This document shows, in pieces, positions 1 through 6,078 of a stretch of 7,771 nt of DNA. The DNA is taken from positions 1 to 7,771 of the forward strand of contig JAEUNN010000747.1 of assembly GCA_016791085.1 (NCBI GenBank), in the 5' to 3' direction. Source of the DNA: Rhodocyclaceae bacterium (GTDB lineage: Bacteria > Pseudomonadota > Gammaproteobacteria > Burkholderiales > Rhodocyclaceae). A program made the position numbers and the translations under genes. The notes beneath the pieces were generated by a model. That model saw only the letters and a program-made list of their open reading frames with translations. It did not search any database and was not told where the DNA came from. The first letter of the stretch is position 1, and every line of letters begins with the position of its first letter.

Positions 1-120
1 GATGGCGTCGTGCCCGCCCGCGACGTGTTCGATGATGTCCGCCTGCAGGCCGCGAAACCCGGCGTAGCCGAACACCCGGTGCAGGACTTCGGCGGCGGCG
101 GCGCGCGTTTCTATCTGCAT
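1..120 (-). CDS. recQ: ATP-dependent DNA helicase RecQ, N-terminal fragment (runs off left edge)
   Basis: The minus strand from the ATG at 120-118 reads 40 codons without a stop to the window edge, beginning MQIETRAAAAEVLHRVFGYA and continuing with GFRGLQADIIEHVAGGHDAI. The pattern FGY-x2-FR-x2-Q-x2-II-x-(H/A)-x4-G-x-D-A is the signature N-terminus of RecQ helicases, just upstream of the Walker A motif, which lies outside the window. RecQ is a 3'-5' superfamily 2 DNA helicase acting in recombinational repair and restart of stalled forks. The start fits the family well: the conserved FGY motif begins at residue 17, and no better upstream start was found. A weak purine stretch (AGG, complement of 133-135) is the only ribosome-binding candidate. 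The gene is divergent from the yhdP operon. Only the first few percent of the protein is visible, so integrity of the helicase cannot be judged. Confidence 0.88.
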   Translation of the reverse strand, partial: MQIETRAAAAEVLHRVFGYAGFRGLQADIIEHVAGGHDAI

Positions 121-333
121 GCGGCATTTTAGCCTGCCGAAGGCGCTGCGCCCGGGCCGTCGTCTTGTGTGCAGTGCAGCAGAACGTTCCGTTCGGTCTG
201 ACTTGTGGCACATGGAGGCGGGTAAAATGGGTACAAGAGCCGTAAAGCGACGGCCGGCGCGTGGCCGCTTGCCGCCTGTACAACCGATCGCTGCGCGGAT
301 TGTCAATTGTTTGTGTGCTATTTGCGGTATATG

Positions 334-357
334 GGGCCAGGTTTGGCCCGCCTTTTT
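334..357 (+). terminator. Terminator-like hairpin with T-run in the yhdP upstream region
   Basis: GGGCCA (334-339) and TGGCCC (344-349) form a perfect 6-bp stem with a GGTT loop. Three bases (GCC) separate it from five consecutive T (353-357). This is the shape of a short intrinsic terminator on the plus strand. It lies between divergent genes, where no plus-strand gene needs terminating, so if real it would be an attenuator in the yhdP leader or the 3' end of a small RNA. The stem is short and the T-run is offset, so chance is a serious alternative. Confidence 0.25.
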
Positions 358-424
358 CGGAGATTGCCGGTGCAGGACTGCATGCCCTGGATAGCTCCGC
401 GCGACCTTTGCGGGGGCAGCAAGC

Positions 425-438
425 GCCGGGTGCCCGGC
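425..438 (+). repeat. Inverted repeat (hairpin) in the yhdP leader
   Basis: GCCGG (425-429) and CCGGC (434-438) pair around the 4-base loop GTGC. It is one of three hairpins spaced through the 180 bp before yhdP. It could be leader RNA structure or an operator. In DNA this GC-rich, short palindromic pairings are common, so function is uncertain. Confidence 0.3.
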
Positions 439-472
439 CGTTTGGCGGCGCGTGCCTGCAGTGAAAGTTTCC

Positions 473-502
473 GCGCCGGCCGTCCGCCGGCGCCGCGGGA
501 AG
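473..502 (+). promoter_or_regulatory. Strong hairpin abutting the yhdP ribosome binding site
   Basis: GCGCCGGC (473-480) and GCCGGCGC (486-493) form a perfect 8-bp all-GC stem with the 5-base loop CGTCC. Only three bases separate its foot from the Shine-Dalgarno-like GGGAAG at 497-502, itself 7 bases before the yhdP ATG. The Shine-Dalgarno supports the 510 start. The hairpin leaves it single-stranded but would limit the upstream ribosome standby region, so it may tune initiation of yhdP and, through coupling, of the two genes behind it. The pairing is directly visible; the regulatory role is inference. Confidence 0.45.
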
Positions 503-509
503 CGAACTG

Positions 510-3500
510 ATGCTTGCCGCCGGCCTGCTGCGCCTACCTTCGCGCCTGGGCGCGCTGACTGCCCGCCTGTTCCCGCCGCGCCTGCGCGGAATTCTGTATT
601 GGGTGTCGTGCGTGGCACTTATCGTGCTGTCACTGGCCGCGCTTACGCTGCGTCACGTGGTGTTGCCGCGGGTGGACGCATACCGCGCGGAAATTGCCCA
701 GGCGCTCGGAAATTCCTTGGGCCTGCGCGTCGAAATCGAAAATATTCACGCTCGATGGGATGGCCTGCACCCCGAACTGGCCCTGCATGGCCTCAAAGTA
801 TTCGACAAGGCCGACCGCCTGGCCTTGCAGCTCGATGCGGTGCGCACGCAAATCGCCTGGTCCTCGTTCGCGCTGGCGGACGTGCGCCTGTACGGCCTGG
901 AACTGTCCGGCATCAAGCTGGATTTGCGGCGCGACAGCGCCGGGCATATTTTCGTGGCCGGGCTGGAAATCGGTGCGCCGGATACCAGCGGCGGCGTGGG
1001 GGACTGGATACTTGCGCAGCGCGGCTTCGTGGTGCGCGACGCGGCGCTCACCTGGTCGGACGAAATGCGTGGCGGTCCGCCGCTGGAACTGACCGATGTG
1101 CACCTGCGCCTGGAAAATCGTTCCGGGCGTCACCGCTTCGGCCTGCGGGCCAGCGCTGCTTCCGCGTTTGCACAGCACATCGATGTGCGCGGCGATTTGC
1201 GCGGCAGCGGGTTTGCCCAACTGCCGGAATGGAAGGGCAATGTGTATGCCGCGATCAGCGGCGGAAATTTCGATGCCCTGCGGCAATGGGTGGATTTGCC
1301 TTACGACCTGGTGCCGGGGCGCGGCGATTTGCGCTTTTGGGTGGCGGTGGATGCGCGCGAGGTGAAGTCGCTGACGGCGGATGTCGATCTGCGCAACCTC
1401 GCGCTGACCACGGCGGCGGATCTGCCCACGCTGAAATTTTCCGCGCTGGCCGGGCGGGTGGCCTTCAAGCGCTCGGCGGCGGGCATGGAAATCGATGCGC
1501 GCCACGCCCTCGCCCAGGGAAGTTGGGGCAGCATAGGCCCGACCGACGTCAAGGTCGATCTGGCGGATATGCAGGACGGCGTGCCGGGCCGTGCAGCGGT
1601 CGCGGCCGGGCGCGTGGACCTTGCGTCCGCCGGGGCATTGGCGCTCGCTTTGGCGCCGGAACCCGAACTGCGTGCCAGCATCGCCCGGCTGCAGGCGCGC
1701 GGTCTGCTCGACGGGCTACGCCTGTCCTGGACCCGGCGTGACGGGAAACTTGCGGAATATTCGATAAAGACCGGCTTTCAGGGGCTGGGCATGGAGGCCG
1801 ACGGCCGCGTGCCCGGGTTCGCGCGTTTGGCCGGCAAGATCGATGCCGATCAAAAGGGCGGTACGCTGCAGTTGGACACGCGCAAGGCGACGCTGGATTT
1901 TCCGCGGGTGTTCGCGCAATCTACCGTCGCGCTGGACCGTCTGCTGCTGCGCCTGAACTGGGATGCCAAGGACGGCGCGCTGCAATTCAACCTGACCCAG
2001 GCCGAATTTGCCAACCATGACGCGGCGGGCAGCGCGAGCGGACGCTACCGTTGGACCGGCACGGGCAAGGGCGATATCGACCTGCAGGCACGGCTGCAGC
2101 GTGCGGATGGTGCGTCGGTGTGGCGCTACATGCCGCTCGTGGTGAGTGCGGACGTGCGCGACTGGCTGCAGGCGGCGATTCCGGAAGGCCGCGCTTCGGA
2201 TGCCGTACTGCACCTCAAGGGCGATCTCGACAAGTTTCCGTTCCGCGGCAGCCGTGACGGGGTGTTCCGGGTCACTGCCAAAGTTGACGACGCCCGGCTC
2301 ATTTACGCGGCCGGCTGGCCGGAAATCCGCAGCATCAAGGGCGGCTTGCTGTTCGAGGGTGAGCGCATGCTCATCCACGCGCAAAGTGCCAAGCTGTTCG
2401 GGGCGGCATTGAGCGAGGTGAGCGCCGAAATCAAGGACCTGGAGGCGGCGTCTTCAGTGCTGCTGGTGAAGGGGCGGGCCGCCGGTCCGACCGCGGAATT
2501 TTTCCGCTTCATCGCGCTAAGCCCGGTGTCCGAGCGCATAGACCGCTTTACGGAAGATATGCAGGCGAGTGGCAACGGCGCGCTGAATCTGGCTCTGACA
2601 TTGCCGCTGGACAAAATCGACAAAAGCGGCGTGAAAGGCAATTTCCAGTTTGCCGGCAATCGCATTACGGTCGATACTGCCCTGCCGGTACTGACCGATG
2701 CGGCGGGCATGGTCGAATTTACCGAGGCCTCGCTGTCCATACGCGGTGCCCACGCAAAACTGCTGGGCATGCCCATCAGTCTTGCCGCCGCGACGCGCGG
2801 CGATGGAACGGTCGCGGTCAATGTTCAGGGAACGGCGGATATCGCCATTCTGCGCCGCCAACTGCCGGAGGCGAACCTGCTCGAACATCTGGCCGGAAGC
2901 ACGGCTTGGCGCGCCCAGTTCGGGGTGCGCGGCAAGAACGCCGAAATCGTGATCGATTCCAATCTGGTCGGCATCAGTTCCAGGCTGCCGGAACCTTTTG
3001 CCAAGGCGGCCGCGGACAGTCTTGCGTTGCGCGTCGAACGCAGCGAGGTGCTGGATGCGGGCCGCCGCGATTCCCGCCTCATGCCGCTGCCCAGGGAAAG
3101 CTGGAAACTCAGTTTGGGGCGCATCGCCAGCGCGCACATGTTGCGCCGGCACGAGAAGGATGCGTATGTGTTCGAGCGTGCGGGCGTGGGTATAGGAGCC
3201 GCCGCCGAGTTGCCCGACAAGGGCCTGGCCGTGAGCGTCGCCGCCCCTCGTATCGACGTCGATACCTGGCGTGCGCTACAGGCCAAGGCGCAGGGCACGG
3301 GCGCCGCCTCCGGCATTACCGTGGATAGCCTGAGTCTCAAAGCCGCTGTCGTGACCGGATTTGGCAATACGCTCAATGACGTCGTGCTCAAACTGTCGAA
3401 ACGCGAGGGGGCATGGAGCGGCGATGTGGCCAGCAAGGAAGCCAGCGGCCGTTTCGTTTGGCACGAGCAGGGCAAGGGCCGCTTCGAAGCGCGCTTCAAA

Positions 3501-4400
3501 CAACTCGTGCTTAGCCCGGCCGACCAGGGCAAGGAAAAGCCGGCGCCCGATACGGTGCGCGAACTGCCGGGCATAGATCTGGAAGTCGATGACTTGCGCT
3601 TGCGCGGGCGCGCGCTGGGCAGCCTGCAATTGCTGGCGGACAATCGCGGCGGTGAGTGGCTGGTCGAAAAAATCGTGCTGCAACAGCCGGATGCCAATTT
3701 TACCGGGAGCGGAAAATGGACCCCGCAGGGCGCCACACAAGTGCGTTTCCGGCTGGAAAGCAGCGACGTGGGGAAAATGCTGGAGCGCATAGGCTATGCC
3801 AACGTGGTTGCGCGCGGGACCGCAACCCTGGATGGCCGGCTGGGCTGGCAGGGGTCTCCTCTGGCGATCGACTATCCCAGCATGCAGGGCGCGCTGCGGC
3901 TCGACGCCGCAAAAGGTCAATTTGCGAAAATCAATCCCGGCGCCGGGCGCCTGCTCGGGATTTTGAGTTTGCAATCTTTGCCGCGCCGCATCACGCTGGA
4001 TTTTCGCGACATTTTTAGCGAAGGGCTGGCATTTGACACGATAGGTGGTGATCTCGACGTTGCGCGCGGAGTCATCACGACGAAAAATCTCGCCATCAAC
4101 GCACCGGCCGCAAAAATATCGATCACCGGGCAAGCCGATCTTGCTCAGGAAACCCAGAATTTGCTGGTACGCGTGCAGCCGGCCTTGTCCGGTTCGGTGG
4201 CCATGGGCGCGTTGCTCGCAAATCCTGCCGTGGGCGTGGCGGCTTACCTGGCGCAAAAGGTGCTTAGTGATCCGCTGGACCAGATATTTGCATATAAATA
4301 CAGCGTAACCGGCGCCTGGGCCGATCCCAAGGTCGAGCGCTTCGCGAGCCAGCCCGATGCTGCGGCTGGCGCAAAAGCCGAGGAGGCTGCCAAACGATGA
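510..4400 (+). CDS. yhdP: YhdP/TIGR02099 family AsmA-like envelope lipid transport protein
   Basis: This encodes 1296 residues, close to E. coli YhdP (about 1266). An N-terminal basic segment is followed by one hydrophobic anchor at about residues 28-52 (GILYWVSCVALIVLSLAAL), so the rest lies in the periplasm. Next comes the family's entry motif at about 81-95 (ARWDGLHPELALHGL), then a long beta-rich body typical of AsmA-like proteins. The conserved C-terminal block is clear: GAGRLLGILSLQSLPRRITL from about residue 1144, DIFSEGLAFDTIGGDL after it, and ANPAVGVAAYLAQKVLSDPL from about 1237, ending in a short Ala/Lys tail. In E. coli YhdP acts with TamB and YdbH in moving phospholipids from the inner to the outer membrane; the same role is inferred here. 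The start is chosen for the GGGAAG at 497-502 and the placement of the anchor. The stop overlaps the next gene's start (ATGA), making yhdP the head of the operon. No frameshift or truncation was seen. Confidence 0.93.
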   Translation: MLAAGLLRLPSRLGALTARLFPPRLRGILYWVSCVALIVLSLAALTLRHVVLPRVDAYRAEIAQALGNSLGLRVEIENIHARWDGLHPELALHGLKVFDKADRLALQLDAVRTQIAWSSFALADVRLYGLELSGIKLDLRRDSAGHIFVAGLEIGAPDTSGGVGDWILAQRGFVVRDAALTWSDEMRGGPPLELTDVHLRLENRSGRHRFGLRASAASAFAQHIDVRGDLRGSGFAQLPEWKGNVYAAISGGNFDALRQWVDLPYDLVPGRGDLRFWVAVDAREVKSLTADVDLRNLALTTAADLPTLKFSALAGRVAFKRSAAGMEIDARHALAQGSWGSIGPTDVKVDLADMQDGVPGRAAVAAGRVDLASAGALALALAPEPELRASIARLQARGLLDGLRLSWTRRDGKLAEYSIKTGFQGLGMEADGRVPGFARLAGKIDADQKGGTLQLDTRKATLDFPRVFAQSTVALDRLLLRLNWDAKDGALQFNLTQAEFANHDAAGSASGRYRWTGTGKGDIDLQARLQRADGASVWRYMPLVVSADVRDWLQAAIPEGRASDAVLHLKGDLDKFPFRGSRDGVFRVTAKVDDARLIYAAGWPEIRSIKGGLLFEGERMLIHAQSAKLFGAALSEVSAEIKDLEAASSVLLVKGRAAGPTAEFFRFIALSPVSERIDRFTEDMQASGNGALNLALTLPLDKIDKSGVKGNFQFAGNRITVDTALPVLTDAAGMVEFTEASLSIRGAHAKLLGMPISLAAATRGDGTVAVNVQGTADIAILRRQLPEANLLEHLAGSTAWRAQFGVRGKNAEIVIDSNLVGISSRLPEPFAKAAADSLALRVERSEVLDAGRRDSRLMPLPRESWKLSLGRIASAHMLRRHEKDAYVFERAGVGIGAAAELPDKGLAVSVAAPRIDVDTWRALQAKAQGTGAASGITVDSLSLKAAVVTGFGNTLNDVVLKLSKREGAWSGDVASKEASGRFVWHEQGKGRFEARFKQLVLSPADQGKEKPAPDTVRELPGIDLEVDDLRLRGRALGSLQLLADNRGGEWLVEKIVLQQPDANFTGSGKWTPQGATQVRFRLESSDVGKMLERIGYANVVARGTATLDGRLGWQGSPLAIDYPSMQGALRLDAAKGQFAKINPGAGRLLGILSLQSLPRRITLDFRDIFSEGLAFDTIGGDLDVARGVITTKNLAINAPAAKISITGQADLAQETQNLLVRVQPALSGSVAMGALLANPAVGVAAYLAQKVLSDPLDQIFAYKYSVTGAWADPKVERFASQPDAAAGAKAEEAAKR
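4381..4386 (+). promoter_or_regulatory. Consensus Shine-Dalgarno of the Nit hydrolase inside yhdP
   Basis: AGGAGG, a full consensus ribosome binding site, lies in the last codons of yhdP, 10 bases before the ATG at 4397. It fixes that start and shows that the hydrolase can initiate independently as well as by coupling through the ATGA overlap. Confidence 0.8.
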
Positions 4401-5224
4401 CAGACAAAGCCGCTACCAGGCGCCGCATACGGGTGGCTGCCGTGCAGCTCGTTTCCGGGATGGACGTGGCCGACAATCTGGCGCGGGCCGAAGCCCAAGT
4501 TGCCCGGGCCGCCGATCGCGGCGCGCAATTGGTGGCCTTGCCCGAGTATTTCGCGCAAATCCACCCGGACGAAACGGCCAAGTTGCGCCTGCGCGAAATT
4601 CCCGGCGCCGGGCCGCTGCAGGATTTTCTGTCCCGCACCGCACAACGTTATGGCGTGGTGCTGGTTGGGGGCACCATTCCGCTTTTCTGCGACGAAGCAG
4701 ACAAAGTATTCAATTCCTGCCTGGTATTCGACAGCGACGGCAGGCCGCTCGCGCGGTACGACAAAATCCACCTGTTCGGATTTACGAAAGGCTCGGAAAA
4801 TTACCAGGAAGCCAGTACGATTCAGCCCGGACGCGAGATTACCGTGTTCGACTGTGCGGCAGGCCGCGTGGGACTTGGGGTTTGTTATGACATCCGCTTC
4901 GCGGAGCTGTTCCGTGCCATGGGCGAAACCGAGCTGATTGTGATCCCCGCAGCGTTCACGGAAACCACAGGCCGTGCGCATTGGGAAGTGCTGCTGCGCG
5001 CGCGGGCAATTGAAAATCAGTGTTACGTGCTGGCCTCTGCGCAAGGCGGCAAGCACCAGAGCGGGCGCATGACGCACGGCAACAGTATGCTCGTGGATCC
5101 TTGGGGGGCAGTGGTCGCCCGCCTGGACAAGGGCGAGGATGTGCTGGCAGATGATATCGATTTGGATTATCTTAACGAGATTAGGCAAAATTTGCCCGCG
5201 CTCAGACACCGCGTATTACGATGA
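4397..5224 (+). CDS. Carbon-nitrogen hydrolase, Nit1/deaminated glutathione amidase-like
   Basis: The 275-residue protein is a complete nitrilase-superfamily amidase. The catalytic triad is visible: Glu50 in VALPEYFAQ, Lys123 in ARYDKIHLF and Cys163 in GVCYDIRFAE. The additional conserved Glu197 lies in GRAHWEVLLRARAIEN. The motifs YDKIHLF-x4-G, GVCYDIRFAELFR and a C-terminal MLVDPWG resemble the Nit1/YbeM group, which hydrolyses deaminated glutathione to 2-oxoglutarate and cysteinylglycine (metabolite repair). That substrate is an inference from family resemblance; an omega-amidase-like or other short-chain amide substrate is possible. The protein is cytoplasmic, with no signal peptide. It starts with an ATGA overlap on yhdP behind a perfect AGGAGG and ends with an ATGA overlap on the next gene, so it is translated as part of a tight three-gene unit. 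A Nit gene between yhdP and tldD is common in beta- and gammaproteobacteria. Confidence 0.92.
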   Translation: MTDKAATRRRIRVAAVQLVSGMDVADNLARAEAQVARAADRGAQLVALPEYFAQIHPDETAKLRLREIPGAGPLQDFLSRTAQRYGVVLVGGTIPLFCDEADKVFNSCLVFDSDGRPLARYDKIHLFGFTKGSENYQEASTIQPGREITVFDCAAGRVGLGVCYDIRFAELFRAMGETELIVIPAAFTETTGRAHWEVLLRARAIENQCYVLASAQGGKHQSGRMTHGNSMLVDPWGAVVARLDKGEDVLADDIDLDYLNEIRQNLPALRHRVLR

Positions 5225-6012
5225 CTACCGCCACCATCCCGCCCGGCGCGAAGCGCGCTGCGTGGCCATCGACCTTGGCCGAAGTGACGGTCATGGATTC
5301 GGAGCGCATGCGGCCGATGTGTATCGAGCAGGAAGATATTGCCGGTACGCACGAATTGGCGCGTCAAAAGGACAAGTTCCGGCTCAAACTGCTGTCCCTC
5401 GATACCGACCGCAAGTCCGAAACCAGTCTGCTCATCGAAAAGATGTACTCGTGGCGCGGGTACAACATGAAGTCAGGGCTGGAGCAAAACCCCAACCGCA
5501 TCACGCTCAACGCAGAACTGAACGGCCGCATATACGGCACCTTGACGGTGAACCTCGATTCGCCGGCCGGGTTGTCGGTGGACGAAACCTATCGCGAAGA
5601 AGTGAACAGCTTGCGCAGCCGGGGCCGCAAGGTGTGCGAGTTCGGCAAATTCGCGGTCGAGCAGGCGGTGCGTTCCAAGCGTCTCATCGCAACGCTCATG
5701 AACCTGCTGCTCGTGTACGCCCACCGGCTCAATGGCTGCGATGATGCGCTCATCGAGGTAAATCCGCGCCACACCGGGTTTTACGAAAAGTACATGGGGT
5801 TTGCGCGCTTCGGCTCGGAGCGCCTGTGCCCGCGTGTCAATGCGCCGGCCGTCTTGCTGCGCCTGGATTTCGACTACATGGACCGCCAGGTCGAACTTCT
5901 GGGTGGGCGCTGGCGCGAACTTCCCGACGAAAAAAGCTTCTACAAGTACTTCTTCCCGCCGGAACAGGAAGCGCAAATCGTTGCGCGCCTGCGCCAGAAC
6001 AATGCCGAGTAG
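5221..6012 (+). CDS. FeeM/AHL-synthase-like N-acyltransferase (putative N-acyl amino acid synthase)
   Basis: This 263-residue protein has features of the GNAT-fold family that includes FeeM (long-chain N-acyl amino acid synthase) and LuxI-type acyl-homoserine lactone synthases, which use acyl-ACP donors. Visible are KMYSWRGYNMKSG (75-86), ITLNAELNGRIYGTLTVNLD (94-113), a VCEFGKFAVE block (138-147) that parallels the LuxI-family E-x-S-R-F-A-V motif, and a C-terminal IEVNPRHTGFYEKYMGF (178-194) followed by RVNAPAVLLRLDF. The likely catalytic-base equivalent is Glu140. Product and amino-acid acceptor cannot be read from sequence. No signal peptide or membrane segment is seen, so it is presumably cytoplasmic. 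Its ATG overlaps the upstream stop (ATGA). There is no clear Shine-Dalgarno, which suggests coupling; the in-frame ATGs at 5293 and 5308 (the latter with GGAG at 5301-5304) are alternative starts, and residues 1-24 look non-conserved. A plain GNAT acetyltransferase is the less likely alternative. Confidence 0.75.
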   Translation: MTTATIPPGAKRAAWPSTLAEVTVMDSERMRPMCIEQEDIAGTHELARQKDKFRLKLLSLDTDRKSETSLLIEKMYSWRGYNMKSGLEQNPNRITLNAELNGRIYGTLTVNLDSPAGLSVDETYREEVNSLRSRGRKVCEFGKFAVEQAVRSKRLIATLMNLLLVYAHRLNGCDDALIEVNPRHTGFYEKYMGFARFGSERLCPRVNAPAVLLRLDFDYMDRQVELLGGRWRELPDEKSFYKYFFPPEQEAQIVARLRQNNAE

Positions 6013-6078
6013 CCGGTGCGCTGCCGGCACGGGTAACTCCCGACGCCCCGCGCGTCGCGCATCGAGGGCATTTCCGCC
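6013..6078 (+). other. Short spacer before tldD with a GC hairpin and ribosome binding site
   Basis: The 66-bp gap is the only break in the operon. GCCGG (6012-6016, starting on the last base of the stop codon) can pair with CCGGC (6024-6028), but no T-run follows, so it is not an intrinsic terminator. GAGGG at 6064-6068, 10 bases before the tldD ATG at 6079, is the likely Shine-Dalgarno. No recognisable promoter was found, so tldD is probably read from the operon transcript. Confidence 0.45.

Larger units (their letters stand above)
121..509. other. Divergent intergenic region between recQ and yhdP, no convincing gene
   Basis: This 389-bp stretch separates recQ (minus) from yhdP (plus) and should carry the promoters of both. 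Short open frames occur (for example 119-394 plus), but they start inside recQ or have arginine/cysteine-rich composition with no recognisable domain, so I call no gene. The most AT-rich patch is about 296-332. A TAAAAT hexamer at 223-228 resembles a -10 box but has only a badly spaced TTGTGG (203-208, 14-bp gap) upstream. I therefore do not name a promoter with confidence. Three inverted repeats (334-349, 425-438, 473-493) are listed separately. The region also contains a perfect 8-bp palindrome GAACGTTC at 182-189 of unknown meaning. Confidence 0.6.

Noticed and set aside
182..189. GAACGTTC palindrome as a possible operator or SOS (LexA) site for recQ
   Set aside because: It does not fit the CTGT-N8-ACAG LexA pattern, and a single 8-bp palindrome in an intergenic region is weak evidence.
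300..333. TTGTCA/TTGTTT with TATATG as a promoter for yhdP
   Set aside because: The best hexamer pairs are spaced 15 or 21-22 bases apart, and transcription would begin inside the terminator-like hairpin at 334-349.
119..394. A 91-codon plus-strand open frame in the intergenic region
   Set aside because: Its start overlaps the recQ start codon on the other strand, there is no Shine-Dalgarno, and no protein family is recognisable.
452..1741. A 429-codon plus-strand open frame overlapping the start of yhdP
   Set aside because: It is Arg/Gly/Ala-rich with no domain and lies in another frame of yhdP, whose protein has clear family motifs. Long shadow frames are expected at this GC content.
3276..4256. 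A 326-codon minus-strand open frame antisense to yhdP
   Set aside because: Composition is His/Gln/Arg-rich, typical of antisense shadows, and the opposite strand encodes the most conserved part of YhdP.
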